Source: Tolypeutes matacus (taxonomy: Eukaryota > Chordata > Mammalia > Cingulata > Chlamyphoridae). Taken from it: a DNA stretch of 64,000 nucleotides. Position numbers and translations under genes: made by a program. Numbering within the stretch: the first letter of the stretch is position 1; every line of letters starts with the position of its first letter. The notes below the pieces were generated by a model. It did no database searches, had not been told where the DNA came from, and worked only from the letters and a program-made list of their open reading frames with translations. This document shows, one piece after another, positions 44,560-55,486 of this stretch. Location: contig JAKSZT010021121.1 in assembly GCA_026826555.1 (NCBI GenBank), positions 1,124,470 through 1,188,469 on the forward strand, in the 5' to 3' direction.

Positions 44560-44712
44560 GAATGTTACAGATTTTATGCCATTTCATACACAGCAGCTGT
44601 GCCATTAGGGGAAACTGAGGTAGAGAAGTGATGTGATTTGGGCAGGGTCACAGAGCTTAGAAATGGCCCAGGCAGAATTTGAACCCAGGTCTGCCTGGCT
44701 CCAAATGTGTGA
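44560..44712 (-). repeat. MIR SINE, antisense
   Basis: 'aggggaaactgaggtagaga' and 'cagaatttgaacccaggtct' are the reversed MIR core and B-box region. Confidence 0.82.
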
Positions 44713-44739
44713 ATCGGAAGGCCTCTTTGAGGCTGTCAG

Positions 44740-44825
44740 TCCAGCAGCCTCATTGGACAGATGGGCAGTCTGAGGGCCAGAGATGGCCTCTCCCAGCAAG
44801 TCAGAGGAAGGCCCAGGGTCTCCTG
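44740..44825 (-). repeat. MIR-like fragment, antisense
   Basis: 'cctcattggacagatgggca' and 'agtctgagggccagagatgg' resemble a MIR core. Confidence 0.5.
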
Positions 44826-45494
44826 GAATGTGGGGTGCTCACTGCTTCCTGATGAGGCCACCTGGGCTTGCCGGTGTTACCTTGACCCTGTTCCAGGAGT
44901 CTCATGTCCTTTATTTCCGTCCCCATGAAGAGATTTAAGGAGCAGCAGTGTTGTACCCTCACTACTTTACTTAAAAATACCTAAGTGGTGATCTAAAAAA
45001 AAAGAAAACCCTACTCCCCAATTCTGGAGTTAAACTAATTTGGAACATGCAGCCCTATGTATATTTGTGTGGGCTTTTCCCCCATGAAACAAAAAAGTCC
45101 CCCTTCCCCACTTCCTGCTGATCCAAAGTGAATATATTTATCACGTATTTAATGAGTAATCTGAGTTTTGGCTTGGTGCGGCTATACCAGGACATGGTTT
45201 ATGGCTGATCTGGTTTTAACTCGCTCCAGGCAGTTTTCCCTGGAGTTTTCTGTAAAATCATAAACCTGGAGAGAGAATTTTTGTGGAATCCAGTCACATG
45301 ACTCACTCTTTTGTAAATTGAGAGATTAACTGGGTGACTGTAAAGAACTGAGACACGTTTCTTTTTTAGAAAGAAAACAAACAGCAGCATTTATACGCCC
45401 AGAGGAGCATGTCTGCTTCTGAAGACAGGGACAGCCCCTTGCCAAGGTCACCCTGCCAGACCCTGGAGGCAGGGTGCTGCAGGGTTTGGAAACA
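44826..45494. other. unassigned
   Basis: No gene or repeat recognised. 45110-45300 is AT-leaning and repeat-poor. Confidence 0.25.
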
Positions 45495-45645
45495 TGGCCT
45501 TGGAGCCCTGCTGCGGCTGGTCCCACTGGTTCCTGCACCCGCCTAGCCTCTGTGTCTCAGGGCTGTTGAGGAGTTAAACGAGAGCCTGCATGGGAGCCCA
45601 AGGCTGGCACACAGCAGGCGCTTAATAGACGCTGGCCGTTCCTGT
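45495..45645 (+). repeat. MIR SINE 3' half
   Basis: 'ctgtgtctcagggctgttga' and 'aaggctggcacacagcaggc' followed by gcttaatagacgctgg is a MIR end. Confidence 0.65.
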
Positions 45646-46011
45646 GTTATTCATGGAATCCTTCATGCTGAATTAATACTAGCAGACAATATGTGGGTGC
45701 AAAGGCCCAGTTCTGTGCATGCAAACGGCTTAAAACAGACTCTCAGGTGGACACCAGAATCACCCCTATTTTAGAGGGGCCACCTGAGGCCCTAAGAGGT
45801 CCGCCTTTCAGGTACCTGGGCTCTTGGCAAGCTCACTTCCCGTTACCACAGCCCCTCCCCCACCTCCTGCCTCACCCTACAGTCCTGGAGCCTGAGCGCT
45901 TTCTGACCTGACCGCTGGTCACCAGGAAGGAGACCACCCGAGGGCCTTGGCTGACCCCCGCCCCCCGGACGCTTGCACCTGCTGCCTAGGCAGTCTCGCC
46001 GCCTCCACTGT
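45646..46011. other. unassigned
   Basis: GC-rich from 45800. No repeat or gene recognised. Confidence 0.25.
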
Positions 46012-46190
46012 CACCCAGTCCAGCAGCCCCTCTGAAGACGGAATTCTAACCGTGTTACTCCTTTGCTTAAAGCCCCTCATGGTGGGCGAAAGGACTAAGG
46101 AAACTTCCCGCACTGTCTCTGCAACTCTTCTGTAAATCTAAAATTTTTTCAATGTAAGATGTTAAAAAACAAATAATAAAACTTGGTGTG
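46012..46190 (+). repeat. L2 fragment joined to an L1-like 3' tail
   Basis: 46015-46085 ('ccagcagcccctctgaagac', 'gttactcctttgcttaaagc') resembles the L2 segment around 'cactcctctgctcaaaaccc'. 46110-46175 ('ctcttctgtaaatctaaaat', then ttttttcaatgtaag and an A-rich end) resembles a sense L1M terminus. Confidence 0.5.
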
Positions 46191-46599
46191 CTGGGCCTGG
46201 CTCCAGGGAAGCCTCACACCTCTCGATGCACCTCTAGAACCCCTAGTGTTCCGGTCTAGCTGGGGCCCCAGAATCAACACACATCAAAGAACCAGGGAAC
46301 ATTACAGGACCTTTGGGGCTCCCGTGTGACCCAACGTGCTGGGGTGGGAACGAGGCTTGTGGTCCGGGAGGTCAGTCCAGCAGGGCAGCTCAGGTCAGGG
46401 ACCTGCCCCTTCCTCTCTGAGGCCAGGATTCTCCCCTTCTCCTTTGAAGGGGCTTCATCTCTTATTTCAGCCCTTCCCAGATGCCCTAGGTCTGTGCTGG
46501 GCCCCGAGGAGTGAATGGAAAAGATCAGGCCCCCCGCACCAGGCACGCACAGTCTAGGAAGGAGAGGGGCTTCTCAACAGCTACAGCAATTTTTTAAAA
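46191..46599. other. unassigned
   Basis: GC-rich. Overlapping frames on both strands have no domain. Confidence 0.25.
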
Positions 46600-46665
46600 A
46601 TCTTCCTGTATATTGAGCAGCTACTGCGTGCCTGGCTCCCCATGTTACCTTAGCTGATTCTTGCC
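46600..46665 (-). repeat. MIR fragment, antisense
   Basis: 'tattgagcagctactgcgtg' then cctggctccccatgttacct is the reversed MIR 3' end. Confidence 0.6.
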
Positions 46666-47649
46666 ATTCCTAGAAGCCTTCTTGCCTCCACTGCCTTCCC
46701 CCAAACCATCATTCTCTCTTCCCTGGAAGATGACCGTGGTGGCTCTCAGAGGTGCACATGCCTTCCCAGCCCCTCCATAAGGCTTGGGGTAAAGCCCAGA
46801 CTTATTAGCCTCATTTACAGGGGCTCGGTAATGACCGGCTATTGACAATGCAACAATGGCAATGGCGATGGTGATGATGGCAGTATTAGGCTCCCGCTCC
46901 GCTCTGCATGGCTGCCAACCAGAGAGAGGACCCGCCTGCACCTGGAAACTGCAGCGCCCGTGCTGGGTCCGTTCCAAGGAAAACTGATTTATTTCTTGGC
47001 ACTTGACCTCTGTGAGCAAGAACAGGGTGGGGGAGGGGGGGCGGAAAGAGCATCATAACAGAGAGGAATGAAGACACTGGCCATCTCCCAGGGATGTTCC
47101 TTGTAGTTGGATACACGGCTGGTCGATGATGCTATGCCTGGGGCCTCCCTCAAAGAGGTTGCCTGGACCAGGTCAGGGAGTGGTCCTCACACTTCTGCTC
47201 CATGGAGCATCCTCGGAAGCCCCGGAGCCAGAGGCTGCCGAGTCCAGGACAGAGCCCAGGGGTCTAGCCAGGAACCTCCGTTTGAGCCTGGGACATCGGG
47301 TGGGTGGATCCTTCCTCCAGAGGTGAATCCCTCAGCAACGGCTGTGGTCCTCCACGACTCGGTGAGCTCCAGAGGACACCTTGGTGGATTTCCCCACTGG
47401 GCACGAAGGCGCCCTCCTCCATGCTCCCCTGCACCCAGCCTGTGCCAGCTTCGTGTATGTCCACAGTGGACATTCCACGTGTCCAGTAAGCATGAGCTGC
47501 TGGCTCGCAGTCCAAGCAGCCAAGCCCCCCTGCAGGCTGGTTGGATTCTGTTGTTAAAGAAGCTGTGGAGCCTGGGCCCTGTCCTCGGAGCACACGTACC
47601 AGTAGATGCTTACGCACTGGTTAGCTTTAAGTAGCTAAGCACACGCTGC
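46666..47649. other. unassigned, GC-rich
   Basis: A 175-codon plus-strand frame at 47107-47634 is long, but overlapping minus-strand frames of up to 117 codons cover much of it. There is no domain, no low-stop bias beyond composition and no splice context, so no gene is called. 47175-47290 may hold a decayed hAT relic. Confidence 0.3.
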
Positions 47650-47750
47650 CTACCTACCCCACTGCTCTGGTTACCGTTGTGTCCCTGGTTACTAGCTGGT
47701 GCGTGGCACCTAGTAGGCCCTTAGCATGTAGCGTTCAGGCGCACAAATGA
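47650..47750 (+). repeat. L2 LINE 3' end
   Basis: 'ccgttgtgtccctggttact' and 'gcgtggcacctagtaggccc' form the L2 end. Confidence 0.65.
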
Positions 47751-48239
47751 AGAACCAGGTTTAGCTCCTCTTGGCATCAGCCCCCATCTCCCAAGGCCTG
47801 CCTCAGAATTACTCATGAACTCTAAATAATTTATTGAAAAATGGCATGTCCTCATCTGAGTTCCAATTCCTTTAACCCAGGGTCTTCTCTGTCAACTCCC
47901 ACCTACCCTTCAAGCTTGGAACCCAGGGCAGTCAGTGGCTTTCAGTAACCATGTTCAGAAAAAAACAAAACAAAAGGCAAAATTAAAAAGCAAACGATAA
48001 ATGTGAGAACCATATCACAGAATATGATCTAAAAGGCAAGGTCTAATTAGAGAATTTATCATATATTTAGATTCCTGGGAACAGAACCCTCTTCATAACC
48101 TGTAAAGCTATTGTTTGGTGTTGGCACAGTCACCTTCAGTAGATGTTTTTCAGCAGCACCTGGTGTGTAAAAGCGGGGACTGCCGGTACCCAAGTTGGGA
48201 CCTCCTGGCTGGATAGGTCAGCTCATCTACATTGTTTGG
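47751..48239. other. unassigned, AT-rich and repeat-poor 47.82-48.1 kb
   Basis: No repeat recognised. The AT-rich part ('gtctaattagagaatttatc') could be conserved non-coding DNA. Confidence 0.28.
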
Positions 48240-48470
48240 AGCCCAGGCTGTGTGTGGAGAGGAAATGACCAAGGGCTTGGGATGAGAGAGCATGGGTGGG
48301 CCCTGGCCACCCCCACTACAGCCATGTGGCCTCCAGCACATCACTTGGGCCCTCTTGGTGCTTGGTTCATTCTTCTTTGTTGAGGGGGATGGTTGAATTG
48401 CAGTGTCTCCTTCGCAGGACTGTAGGGGGATCCCATGCACTATGACGAGCTTTAAGTGCCAGGCCAGTGG
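48240..48470 (+). repeat. MIR SINE, decayed
   Basis: 'gccatgtggcctccagcaca', 'tcacttgggccctcttggtg' and 'atggttgaattgcagtgtct' fit MIR with many changes. Confidence 0.45.
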
Positions 48471-48529
48471 TTAATATTCTCATGTTCGATTTTTCTTGGT
48501 GCTGAGGCCAAACATTTTTGCAGTCTTCC

Positions 48530-49272
48530 ATGACTCCTTTCTTTGTCTCATGCCCCACATCCAATTCACGAGCACATCCTGTTGGTTCTCCCTCCAGATA
48601 CATTCAGAACCCAACCTCCACGCACCGCCTTCACTGCCTCCGTCTGGTCCAAGCCACCATTGTCTTTGGCCTGGAATACTGAGTAGCCTTTTCCATCATT
48701 GCCCCACTGTTCTCAACATAGCAGCCAGAGTGACCCTTTTAAAATGGAAGTGAAATTATGTCACTTTGCCCAAAACCTTCCAGTGACTCCCCAGAGTAAA
48801 AGCCAAAATGCTTTGGTGGTCCAGAAGGTTCTGCAGGAGCCAACCTCCTCTTCCTTCTCCTCCTCTCCTCACTCCACTCCAGCTCACTGGCCTCCTTGTT
48901 GTTCATTGAACGCTCCAGGCATTCTCCCACCCTAGGGTCCTTGCATGGGCTTTTTGCTCTGCCTTGCACCCTCTTCTCCAACTCCCTCATCTCCGTGTCT
49001 GCCTAGTGATGCCTATGCTACCACCCTATTGAAAATGGCAACCCACGGCTCCTTCCTTGCTCCCAGCATTCTTGACTCTTTCATTCTTCTCCATATTTTG
49101 TCCCACAGCACTGATTACTTTTCATTCATATATATTCTTATTTCCTTTATTGGTCCCATCTCTCCCCACTTGAGTAAAGTCTCCATAAGGGCAGGGGTAC
49201 GTACACCTCAACTGCCTGGAACTTGCCTGGTGCATCGAAGGAGCTCAGTAAATACTTGTTGGATGAGTGAAT
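48530..49272 (+). mobile_element. L2 LINE, long 3' region
   Basis: About 740 bp of L2 in sense. Landmarks are 'atgccccacatccaattcac', 'ggtccaagccaccattgtct', 'catagcagccagagtgaccc', 'ccccagagtaaaagccaaaa', 'cctccttgttgttcattgaa', 'gcatgggctttttgctctgc' and the end 'tcagtaaatacttgttggat'. It spans the C-terminal ORF2 part and the 3' UTR. No frame survives. Confidence 0.9.
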
Positions 49273-50069
49273 GGCTCTTTCCTGATAGGAGTCTTGTATG
49301 TCAATGGGAAAGACAGAAAGTTACAAGTTAAATTTGGGGGAATCTACTGGTTGTTGGAAAGGAAAAACATGTAAAATGAGGCTTGAGCTGTTTCAGACCC
49401 ATTTTGTCCTCCTTTCCTTAGAACATATTAGGGAACGTAGACATCCTTTGGGTAGGTCTCAGGGTTCTGGCAGGTGATTCTCGCAGGTGCGGTGCCCCTT
49501 GCAGCCCCTAGGTTGAGTGCACCTCGTTACACCTTACACTGAGGGGGCTGGTGCTGGGCATCTTTCTGCACGTCAATTGTGTGAGCTGGTACATCAGAGT
49601 ATTTAATATTCATATTAACACATGCATATTTATACAATGTATATGCTAAATATGCATGCACACACATATTATGGAATAATATGCATTAGGTGCTTGTGAA
49701 TATAACATTCATATGAATTGGTAAAAAAAGAATGCAAGACCTCAGAGGCATTTATCTCCATTTTCTCCCAGATTCACATTCATTTTCCCCTTCCATAAAA
49801 GTGGAGAGAAGCAGGAGAAGCAGGGAATATTGGGGATTTTGGAATTGTCCACCGGTAGAGTAGATGTGGTCCACCCAGAGCCTAATAAGGCAGTGCTTTG
49901 TCTGTAGTGGTCTTTGAAGAAATATCTGTTGAACAAATGAAGGAGTGATTGGGTATTTAAGGCCAATTATTATCTTTTTTAAATCCAAGTATAATTGCTG
50001 GTGCAGTTTGTCATCCATCTAAGCAACACCATTATATTTCCTCCAAAATAATAATAAGTAACAAATTAA
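49273..50069. other. unassigned, AT-rich 49.58-49.75 kb
   Basis: 49590-49720 is an AT-rich stretch with repeated gcata/tatgc words. No gene or repeat recognised. Confidence 0.3.
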
Positions 50070-50350
50070 ACCTCTTTGGTGAATATTTGCCTCATGCAGG
50101 CACCAGGCTGGGTGCTGAAGATATGGTCGTGTGTGGGATGCGGTCTTTGCGTAGAAGGAGCACCCTGCCTCGGGAGACAGGCACCCCAGGACCTGTGGTC
50201 CCCGTGCCATACAGTTGGTGAAAGGCACTGAAGGCGTTTGTGCATTGTTGGGAGAACAGCGAACAGGGGTGAATCTGATGGGGGTGGGGGGGTCATTGAA
50301 GTCTCCTGAGAGGAAGCCATTTTTGAGTTGCGCCCTCTGTGATGAGGTTG
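50070..50350 (-). repeat. L2 LINE 3' region, antisense
   Basis: 'ggcaccaggctgggtgctga' followed by agatatggtcg, then 'gtctcctgagaggaagccat' resembles antisense L2. Confidence 0.5.
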
Positions 50351-50559
50351 GGGTGGGGGAGGGTAAAGGCACGAGCCTAATTATCCCACCACAGAAATGT
50401 AAGGCACCAGGTCTGTCTTGAGCTTGTCTGGTGGAAGCGCCATCTTGATATTGCCCCCTCCAAGCTGGTGCCCCCAGCATTCTCACCCCACGTTTGTGGT
50501 GGCACCTCAGCCTCCCTCGACCTCTGGCTTGGCTCTCTTATCGCAGAAAGGCATTTCAT

Positions 50560-51640
50560 TCTTCGAGATCAGGCAGCCAGGACCCAAAGAGCTGTTTTTC
50601 CTCCATTGTGCAAGCATGACAAATCATTAATTTTTGATTGATTTGCTTAGAATTATGGGCGCCCCAGCATTCTTTCCGCCGCTGAACAGCTGTATAACAA
50701 ATGAATATATCAGTGTGCACAAAAGATTGGAGATCTAAGAGAAGCAATTACATTGGCCACCCTCCCCCACCCTCACCCCTTCCCGGGCAATGAAGGGAGG
50801 AAATTTTTACCAGAAATTCCTCAAGTGGCTTAAAAAAAAAAAAAAAGCCTTTTTATAATTGAATTAAATCTTTATCTCTTCATCGTTTTCAGCAGATTTC
50901 CAAACACACACCAGTTCCCCACGCTCTGTTCCATCTATCCAGGAGGAATCTTTAATAATGAAATTTCAACTGGTGAATTAAAACCAAAATGGAAAAAAGG
51001 AAAAAAAAAAAAAAAAGCAAATTCTGCCCCTCCTTTTTTCTTTTTTTTGGTTGCTGCTATTCCTTTAAGATTTTGGAACCGTACCAGTGCACTAAATGTG
51101 ACCTCCATAACTTTTAAATTAAGAATTTATGCTGGCTTGAAATTTATGAAATATTTCAGCATGAAAGAAAGCCTTTTTCCCTCAGGAAAATTGAGCAATA
51201 AATCACAGCACTGTGGATTTACTGCCCTAGAGCCAGAGAGAGATAGGATTTTTTTTTTTTTTTTGCTTCATTCTGAAAAAAAAAAAATGTAATCATATAA
51301 GACAGCTTAGCTGCTATCCTCCCACTCTCTAGAATTTTTAATTTCAGCTGTTTCTGCTTGGATTTATTTCCAATATTCCTGCTCGGCTTTTCAATTTCCT
51401 CAGTTATTAAATTTTAATTCAGTGCATTAGCATTTAAATTAAAAAAGGGTTTATTTTATCGAAATCGTTGGCCAGCCCCCATCCCGTAGCACACGAATTG
51501 CCTGTTTCTGCCATTTGCACAAAATGTGAAATGCAGCTAATGTCTTACAACTTACATTTGCACAAATTTAGAAATAAAATTTCTGGGTTTGGAATAATAT
51601 TTTCTTTCCAAGAAAACCCTTAATAATAGAATGGAAAAGA
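50560..51640. promoter_or_regulatory. candidate conserved non-coding element, AT-rich
   Basis: About 1.1 kb without any recognised repeat, in a window otherwise crowded with them. It is AT-rich, with many homeodomain-type cores (attaatttttgattg, ttattaaattttaattcag, gcatttaaattaaaa), simple A/T runs and a 12-bp word, catttgcacaaa, present twice at 51512 and 51555. The texture resembles developmental enhancer CNEs. Conservation cannot be shown from one sequence. Confidence 0.35.
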
Positions 51641-52139
51641 ACAACTTAACATTCATTTGGGAGGGAAGAGGAGGGTTGAATGAAACCAAAAATTGTCTTG
51701 CCTGGGTCCTGAGGAGTAGCTGGTGTCTAAGGAATGGATGAGGCTGGAAACAGGGCCAGGTACCTCATGAGGGACTAGGGGGCCTTTACCCCCAACTAAG
51801 CAAGAGTGGGAAGGAGGGTCTCATGGGTCCTCTGTCCTCCATCATATTTCATTTCCCATAGAGGGCTCTGGTTAAGGTTGGGTCAGCTCAACACAGATTG
51901 GCAGAGGTGGAAGGGAGGGGAGGCATGATCTGATTTTCTGATTTAGCCAACACTCCCCACCGCCGCCCTCTCCCCAGTTGTTACTTCTGGAGAACCTCAG
52001 GCCCAAGGAAAGGATAGAGCTCTTCTAAGGGTCAAGGTGAGACCCAGAGAGAGTGAGGTTGAGAAGCTACATTCTTTAGGAGAACATAGTCCAGTGGCAA
52101 CGATGATCAGACAGCAGCAGTAGCAGCAGCAGTTGGAGT
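51641..52139. other. unassigned
   Basis: No repeat or gene recognised. An imperfect (CAG)n of about 20 bp lies at 52111-52131. Confidence 0.28.
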
Positions 52140-52235
52140 TTCCATTACTTAAATTACTTCCTGGGCCTGGCGTGGACTAAGTACTTTACCTATGTTATCG
52201 TTTTCCACGTCATTCTCACTGGCCCCTTGGAGAAG
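52140..52235 (-). repeat. MIR fragment, antisense
   Basis: 'cctgggcctggcgtggacta' then agtactttacctatgttatc is the reversed MIR 3' end. Confidence 0.65.
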
Positions 52236-52319
52236 GCCTCGGGTCGTGGTGGTTTGATGGATGCCCATGAGAGGCCGACTTGCAGCATTGGATTCTGGTC
52301 AGGCCCTGAGATGTGTTGG

Positions 52320-52450
52320 GAAGATCCTTGGTCCAAGGCCCCCTCTGCTACTCGCCCCTTTGCTCTGTTGCCTCGTGAGACACTCTGTTTTTCTGTGCCT
52401 CAGTTTCTTTGACCCATAAATGGTGGCCTAGGGTTGTTAATGATCGTTAT
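52320..52450 (+). repeat. MIR fragment
   Basis: 'gtgcctcagtttctttgacc' then cataaatggtggcctagggt and ttgttaatgatcg form the MIR core in sense. Confidence 0.65.
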
Positions 52451-52454
52451 AATT

Positions 52455-52625
52455 ATTACAGCTGAGCCCAGGCTTATCTTATTTAAGTTATCTTATTAAA
52501 GATGCCCATTTTGCAGATGACGAAACTGAGGCCTTGAGGACTTGTCTGAGATCACACAGCTAGAAAATGGCAGACATGGAACTCAGACTCAGATAGCTTG
52601 ATGCTAAACCCTGTACTCTTAAACT
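52455..52625 (-). repeat. MIR SINE, antisense
   Basis: 'cccattttgcagatgacgaa', 'actgaggccttgaggacttg' and 'agatcacacagctagaaaat' are a well preserved reversed MIR core. It follows a sense MIR tail-to-tail. Confidence 0.85.
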
Positions 52626-53104
52626 GCAGTTCAAATTGAGAAACAGGTCGTGTTCTACTGCATGAAGATGAGTGGATTTAGGTTGAATCATATGAAATTG
52701 TTGACCTAGGAAAATGGTACTCTCACCTTAATTCGAACAGAAGGGATTGCTATCATGTATGTGTGAGGACACAGGGAACACTGGCCTGGTATCACGTGAA
52801 CTCTGCAGATGGAGCTCCAGCATTGGGGCTTTGGCTAGAGTTGGGAGGGGTGAGGGGCTGTCCCTTGTCCATATAGTGGGGCTGGACCCCGCTGGACACT
52901 CTTGAGTCTGCCAGACCTAAACACTGCAATTGACATGAGCAGTCACATTAACACGTGCTGCTGTGGATAGCTCACTGAAGTCCATCGATGATCATCAGTA
53001 TGCCTACCGGGTCTTTCCCATACCTGCTGATAAACAGACCTTTCACACCCAGCCGTGGTAGCACTCCTCCCTCCAGCGTTTCCACTTCCCCAGCACCACC
53101 TCCT
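52626..53104. other. unassigned
   Basis: No gene or repeat recognised. Confidence 0.25.
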
Positions 53105-53700
53105 TAGTCTCTGCCAAATGAGTTCTTTGAATATTTGAATAGTTTCAGCCTTTTGTCTCTGCTTCGTAAAAATGGGTGGAAAACAAATATGAATGTTGAT
53201 ACTAGCCAGAAGCAGCTCAAATATCATAAACGTAAATAAAAGGGAAATGAAGATGCAGATTATTAAGTGTGCAGAAAACAGAGACTCTTTACCCCCACGG
53301 CCCCCCACATGTTTACTGGACTGGAGCGGCTCAATTCTGTGTGAATTTGTGAAGGAAAAGGAAGACAAATTCAAAGTTAAAAAATATACATGGAAATGCT
53401 ATAAATATACGCCCAGAATTAAGTCTGAAAGATGAGAGGTCATTGGGGATTTCACAATATTTTTAAGCTTGCCGGGGCAGAATCCCCTCCCCCCTGCCAC
53501 TACTGCTGCTTATGATATGAACATTACAACAGCTTCTGCCCCGCTCTCCATACAAATTTTGAGGAATGCAAGATGTCGGAAGGAGGCTGTAATTGATCTT
53601 GCTCTTTTGCTCCCAGTGAAATGATATGCAAACCATTTTCACTTTCTTGTTTCTTCCGCTGAAATAATACACCTACCTGCCATTAATTTCTCCCTCCCAG
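53105..53700. promoter_or_regulatory. candidate conserved non-coding element
   Basis: Repeat-poor, AT-leaning stretch with words such as 'aatgatatgcaaaccatttt' (octamer-like atgcaaa) and 'cctgccattaatttctccct'. The two open frames, 143 aa minus and 80 aa plus, overlap and show no domain. Confidence 0.3.
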
Positions 53701-53829
53701 ACTCACGTTTCTACCTCCCCATTTGTTCTTAACCTTTCTGTTTTCTGTGTGTGGGAAACCAGGTCTGTGTGGTTTCACCCCTTTTCCTGATTGGTTCCCC
53801 TGAATGTTGAGGGAGATACAATATTCCAG

Positions 53830-54025
53830 AGCTGAGGAAGGCAGGTTTTGGAGTGACCCTGGACCTGGGTTTGTAGCCTTGGGATTTTTGATAAAAGACT
53901 AAAACTGATCCTCTATGTCCTTATCTGTAAAATGGGGACATTGGTGGGAGAGGGGAACCTACTGTGAGGATTAAATGAGATCAGGCATTTAATGTCCATA
54001 CCCTAGTGCTTGACGTGAAGTTAAC
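53830..54025 (+). repeat. MIR SINE
   Basis: 'ggttttggagtgaccctgga', 'ccttatctgtaaaatgggga' and 'ctgtgaggattaaatgagat' are clear MIR landmarks. Confidence 0.85.
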
Positions 54026-55442
54026 CTGGGGAGCGAGTACAGATGCTGCAGCGACTCCTGTGCAGGCAGGCTGGGTGTGAGGCAAGGGGGAGGGAGGAGT
54101 GCGGACTCAGGAGACCCTGTGGCATGTCAGCACTCACTGGCTGTCACATGTAGAACTGAGTGTTGCCAGGTTATCCAGTTTGCTAAGAGAAATTGGAAAT
54201 CTGGCGTTATTTTGGTGAAATTCCTTAATTTTTATTTAACTAAACTCTGTTTATTTTAGTTCATTTGTATCAAAGTCTGCCATCTGGGTTTGCCGCTTTG
54301 CAACCTCTAATAAGCACTCCTTAAAAGGTAGCTGCTGCTGCTTTTATTTTGGTGCTTTAATCCCTTATCTACCGTCCTGAAATTCAAAAAGCTTGAAAAC
54401 CAAAAGATTTTTTAGCGCTGATTTAAGGCCGCAGAACTTGACCTGAATGGAGCTGAGCCTAGTTGTAGTGTTTATTTATCCTATATAAGATTGACTCTTC
54501 ATAGCCTTCACTACAGAAGTACTAATGTGCTTGATTACTGGGGACTCCCCAGACCCTGCCAGGGCTGTTTCAAAATATTGAACATATGTACTACATTACC
54601 TTTTTAAAATCAGAAAAATTCTGAGTTTGGAAACACATGTGACCCCAGGGTTTTGAACTTGCAGTATTCTGACAACGATTACTATTATTATAAATTGTTT
54701 GACACAGCAAGGAAATGCATCTTCAACCAGTGATGATGAAGATCCTAGTTGCTCTCCTGTGTCTGAAGTTTGCTTCGGCCTCTGCATCGAGGGTCCTGTG
54801 CCACCCCCACCCCCCGCCCCAGCACTGGCCTAGGAGCCAATATCTCAGCTGTTTGTCATTAGTCCTCATGAGACTTCAGGCAGCTCCCTCTTTACCCAAA
54901 GCCTCAGTCTCTCCATCTGAACCAGAATTGTATGATTTCTGAAAATTTCATTTGGTCAACAGTACCTCCCCATCTCCCCACCCCCAAATAAAAGAGATTA
55001 AGAATCAGTGCTCTCTTGCCTTCCCCTGTTCATTGGGTTGGGGGACAGAATATTTTAACATAATAGGATTCTACCACCACCACCCCCTCAATTGGAAGGA
55101 ATAAATCTGCAGCTACTGTTTTATTGGAAATCCCAGATGAAAATAAAAATGGTGCAATTCAATCTCAAATTTAGCTGGTTACTTACTTTTTGCCGAGTCC
55201 CCAGGGCTCTGCAATTGCTGGGTGTGTGTTGGCAGTGGGTGCTCAGGCAGAATTTAAAGGGCCAACCGAATAAGAGGGTGCCCTGATGACTCCCTCTTAT
55301 CACTGGGGACAGATTTTCCCAGTCTGGAGGAATTGGGGGTGGGGGTGGGGGTATGTGGCCAGTGGGAATGTGGTGAGAGTCGTAGGGTGTAGAATTTGTC
55401 TTCTCACTTGGCTGATGTGTGCTTTGGGGTTTTCTTTTGCAG
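54026..55442. other. unassigned; possible decayed DNA transposon at 54.35-54.5 kb
   Basis: 54180-54540 is AT-leaning. 54350-54470 ('cttatctaccgtcctgaaat', 'tcaaaaagcttgaaaaccaa') may be a decayed DNA transposon. A G-run block of three G5 tracts lies at 55335-55351. No gene recognised. Confidence 0.28.
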
Positions 55443-55486
55443 GCTGACGGAGCCAGTGCAGCTGGAAGGAAAAGCACGGCAGGCAG
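55443..55486 (+). CDS. candidate 44-nt exon of unknown gene
   Basis: A 44-nt segment with a strong acceptor (tttggggttttcttttgcag just upstream) and an exact consensus donor (cag followed by gtaagt at 55487-55492). A yUnAy-type branch point, ctgat at 55412-55416, lies about 27 nt before the AG. Two of three frames are open. The segment could be a small cassette exon, a UTR or ncRNA exon, or a chance decoy. No protein family can be recognised from 14 residues, and length 44 would shift frame if skipped. No partner exon was found in the window. A three-block G-run at 55335-55351 lies upstream. Confidence 0.3.

Noticed and set aside
47107..47634. 175-aa plus-strand ORF
   Set aside because: GC-rich DNA, overlapping minus-strand ORFs and no recognisable domain or splice context. 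A composition effect is more likely.
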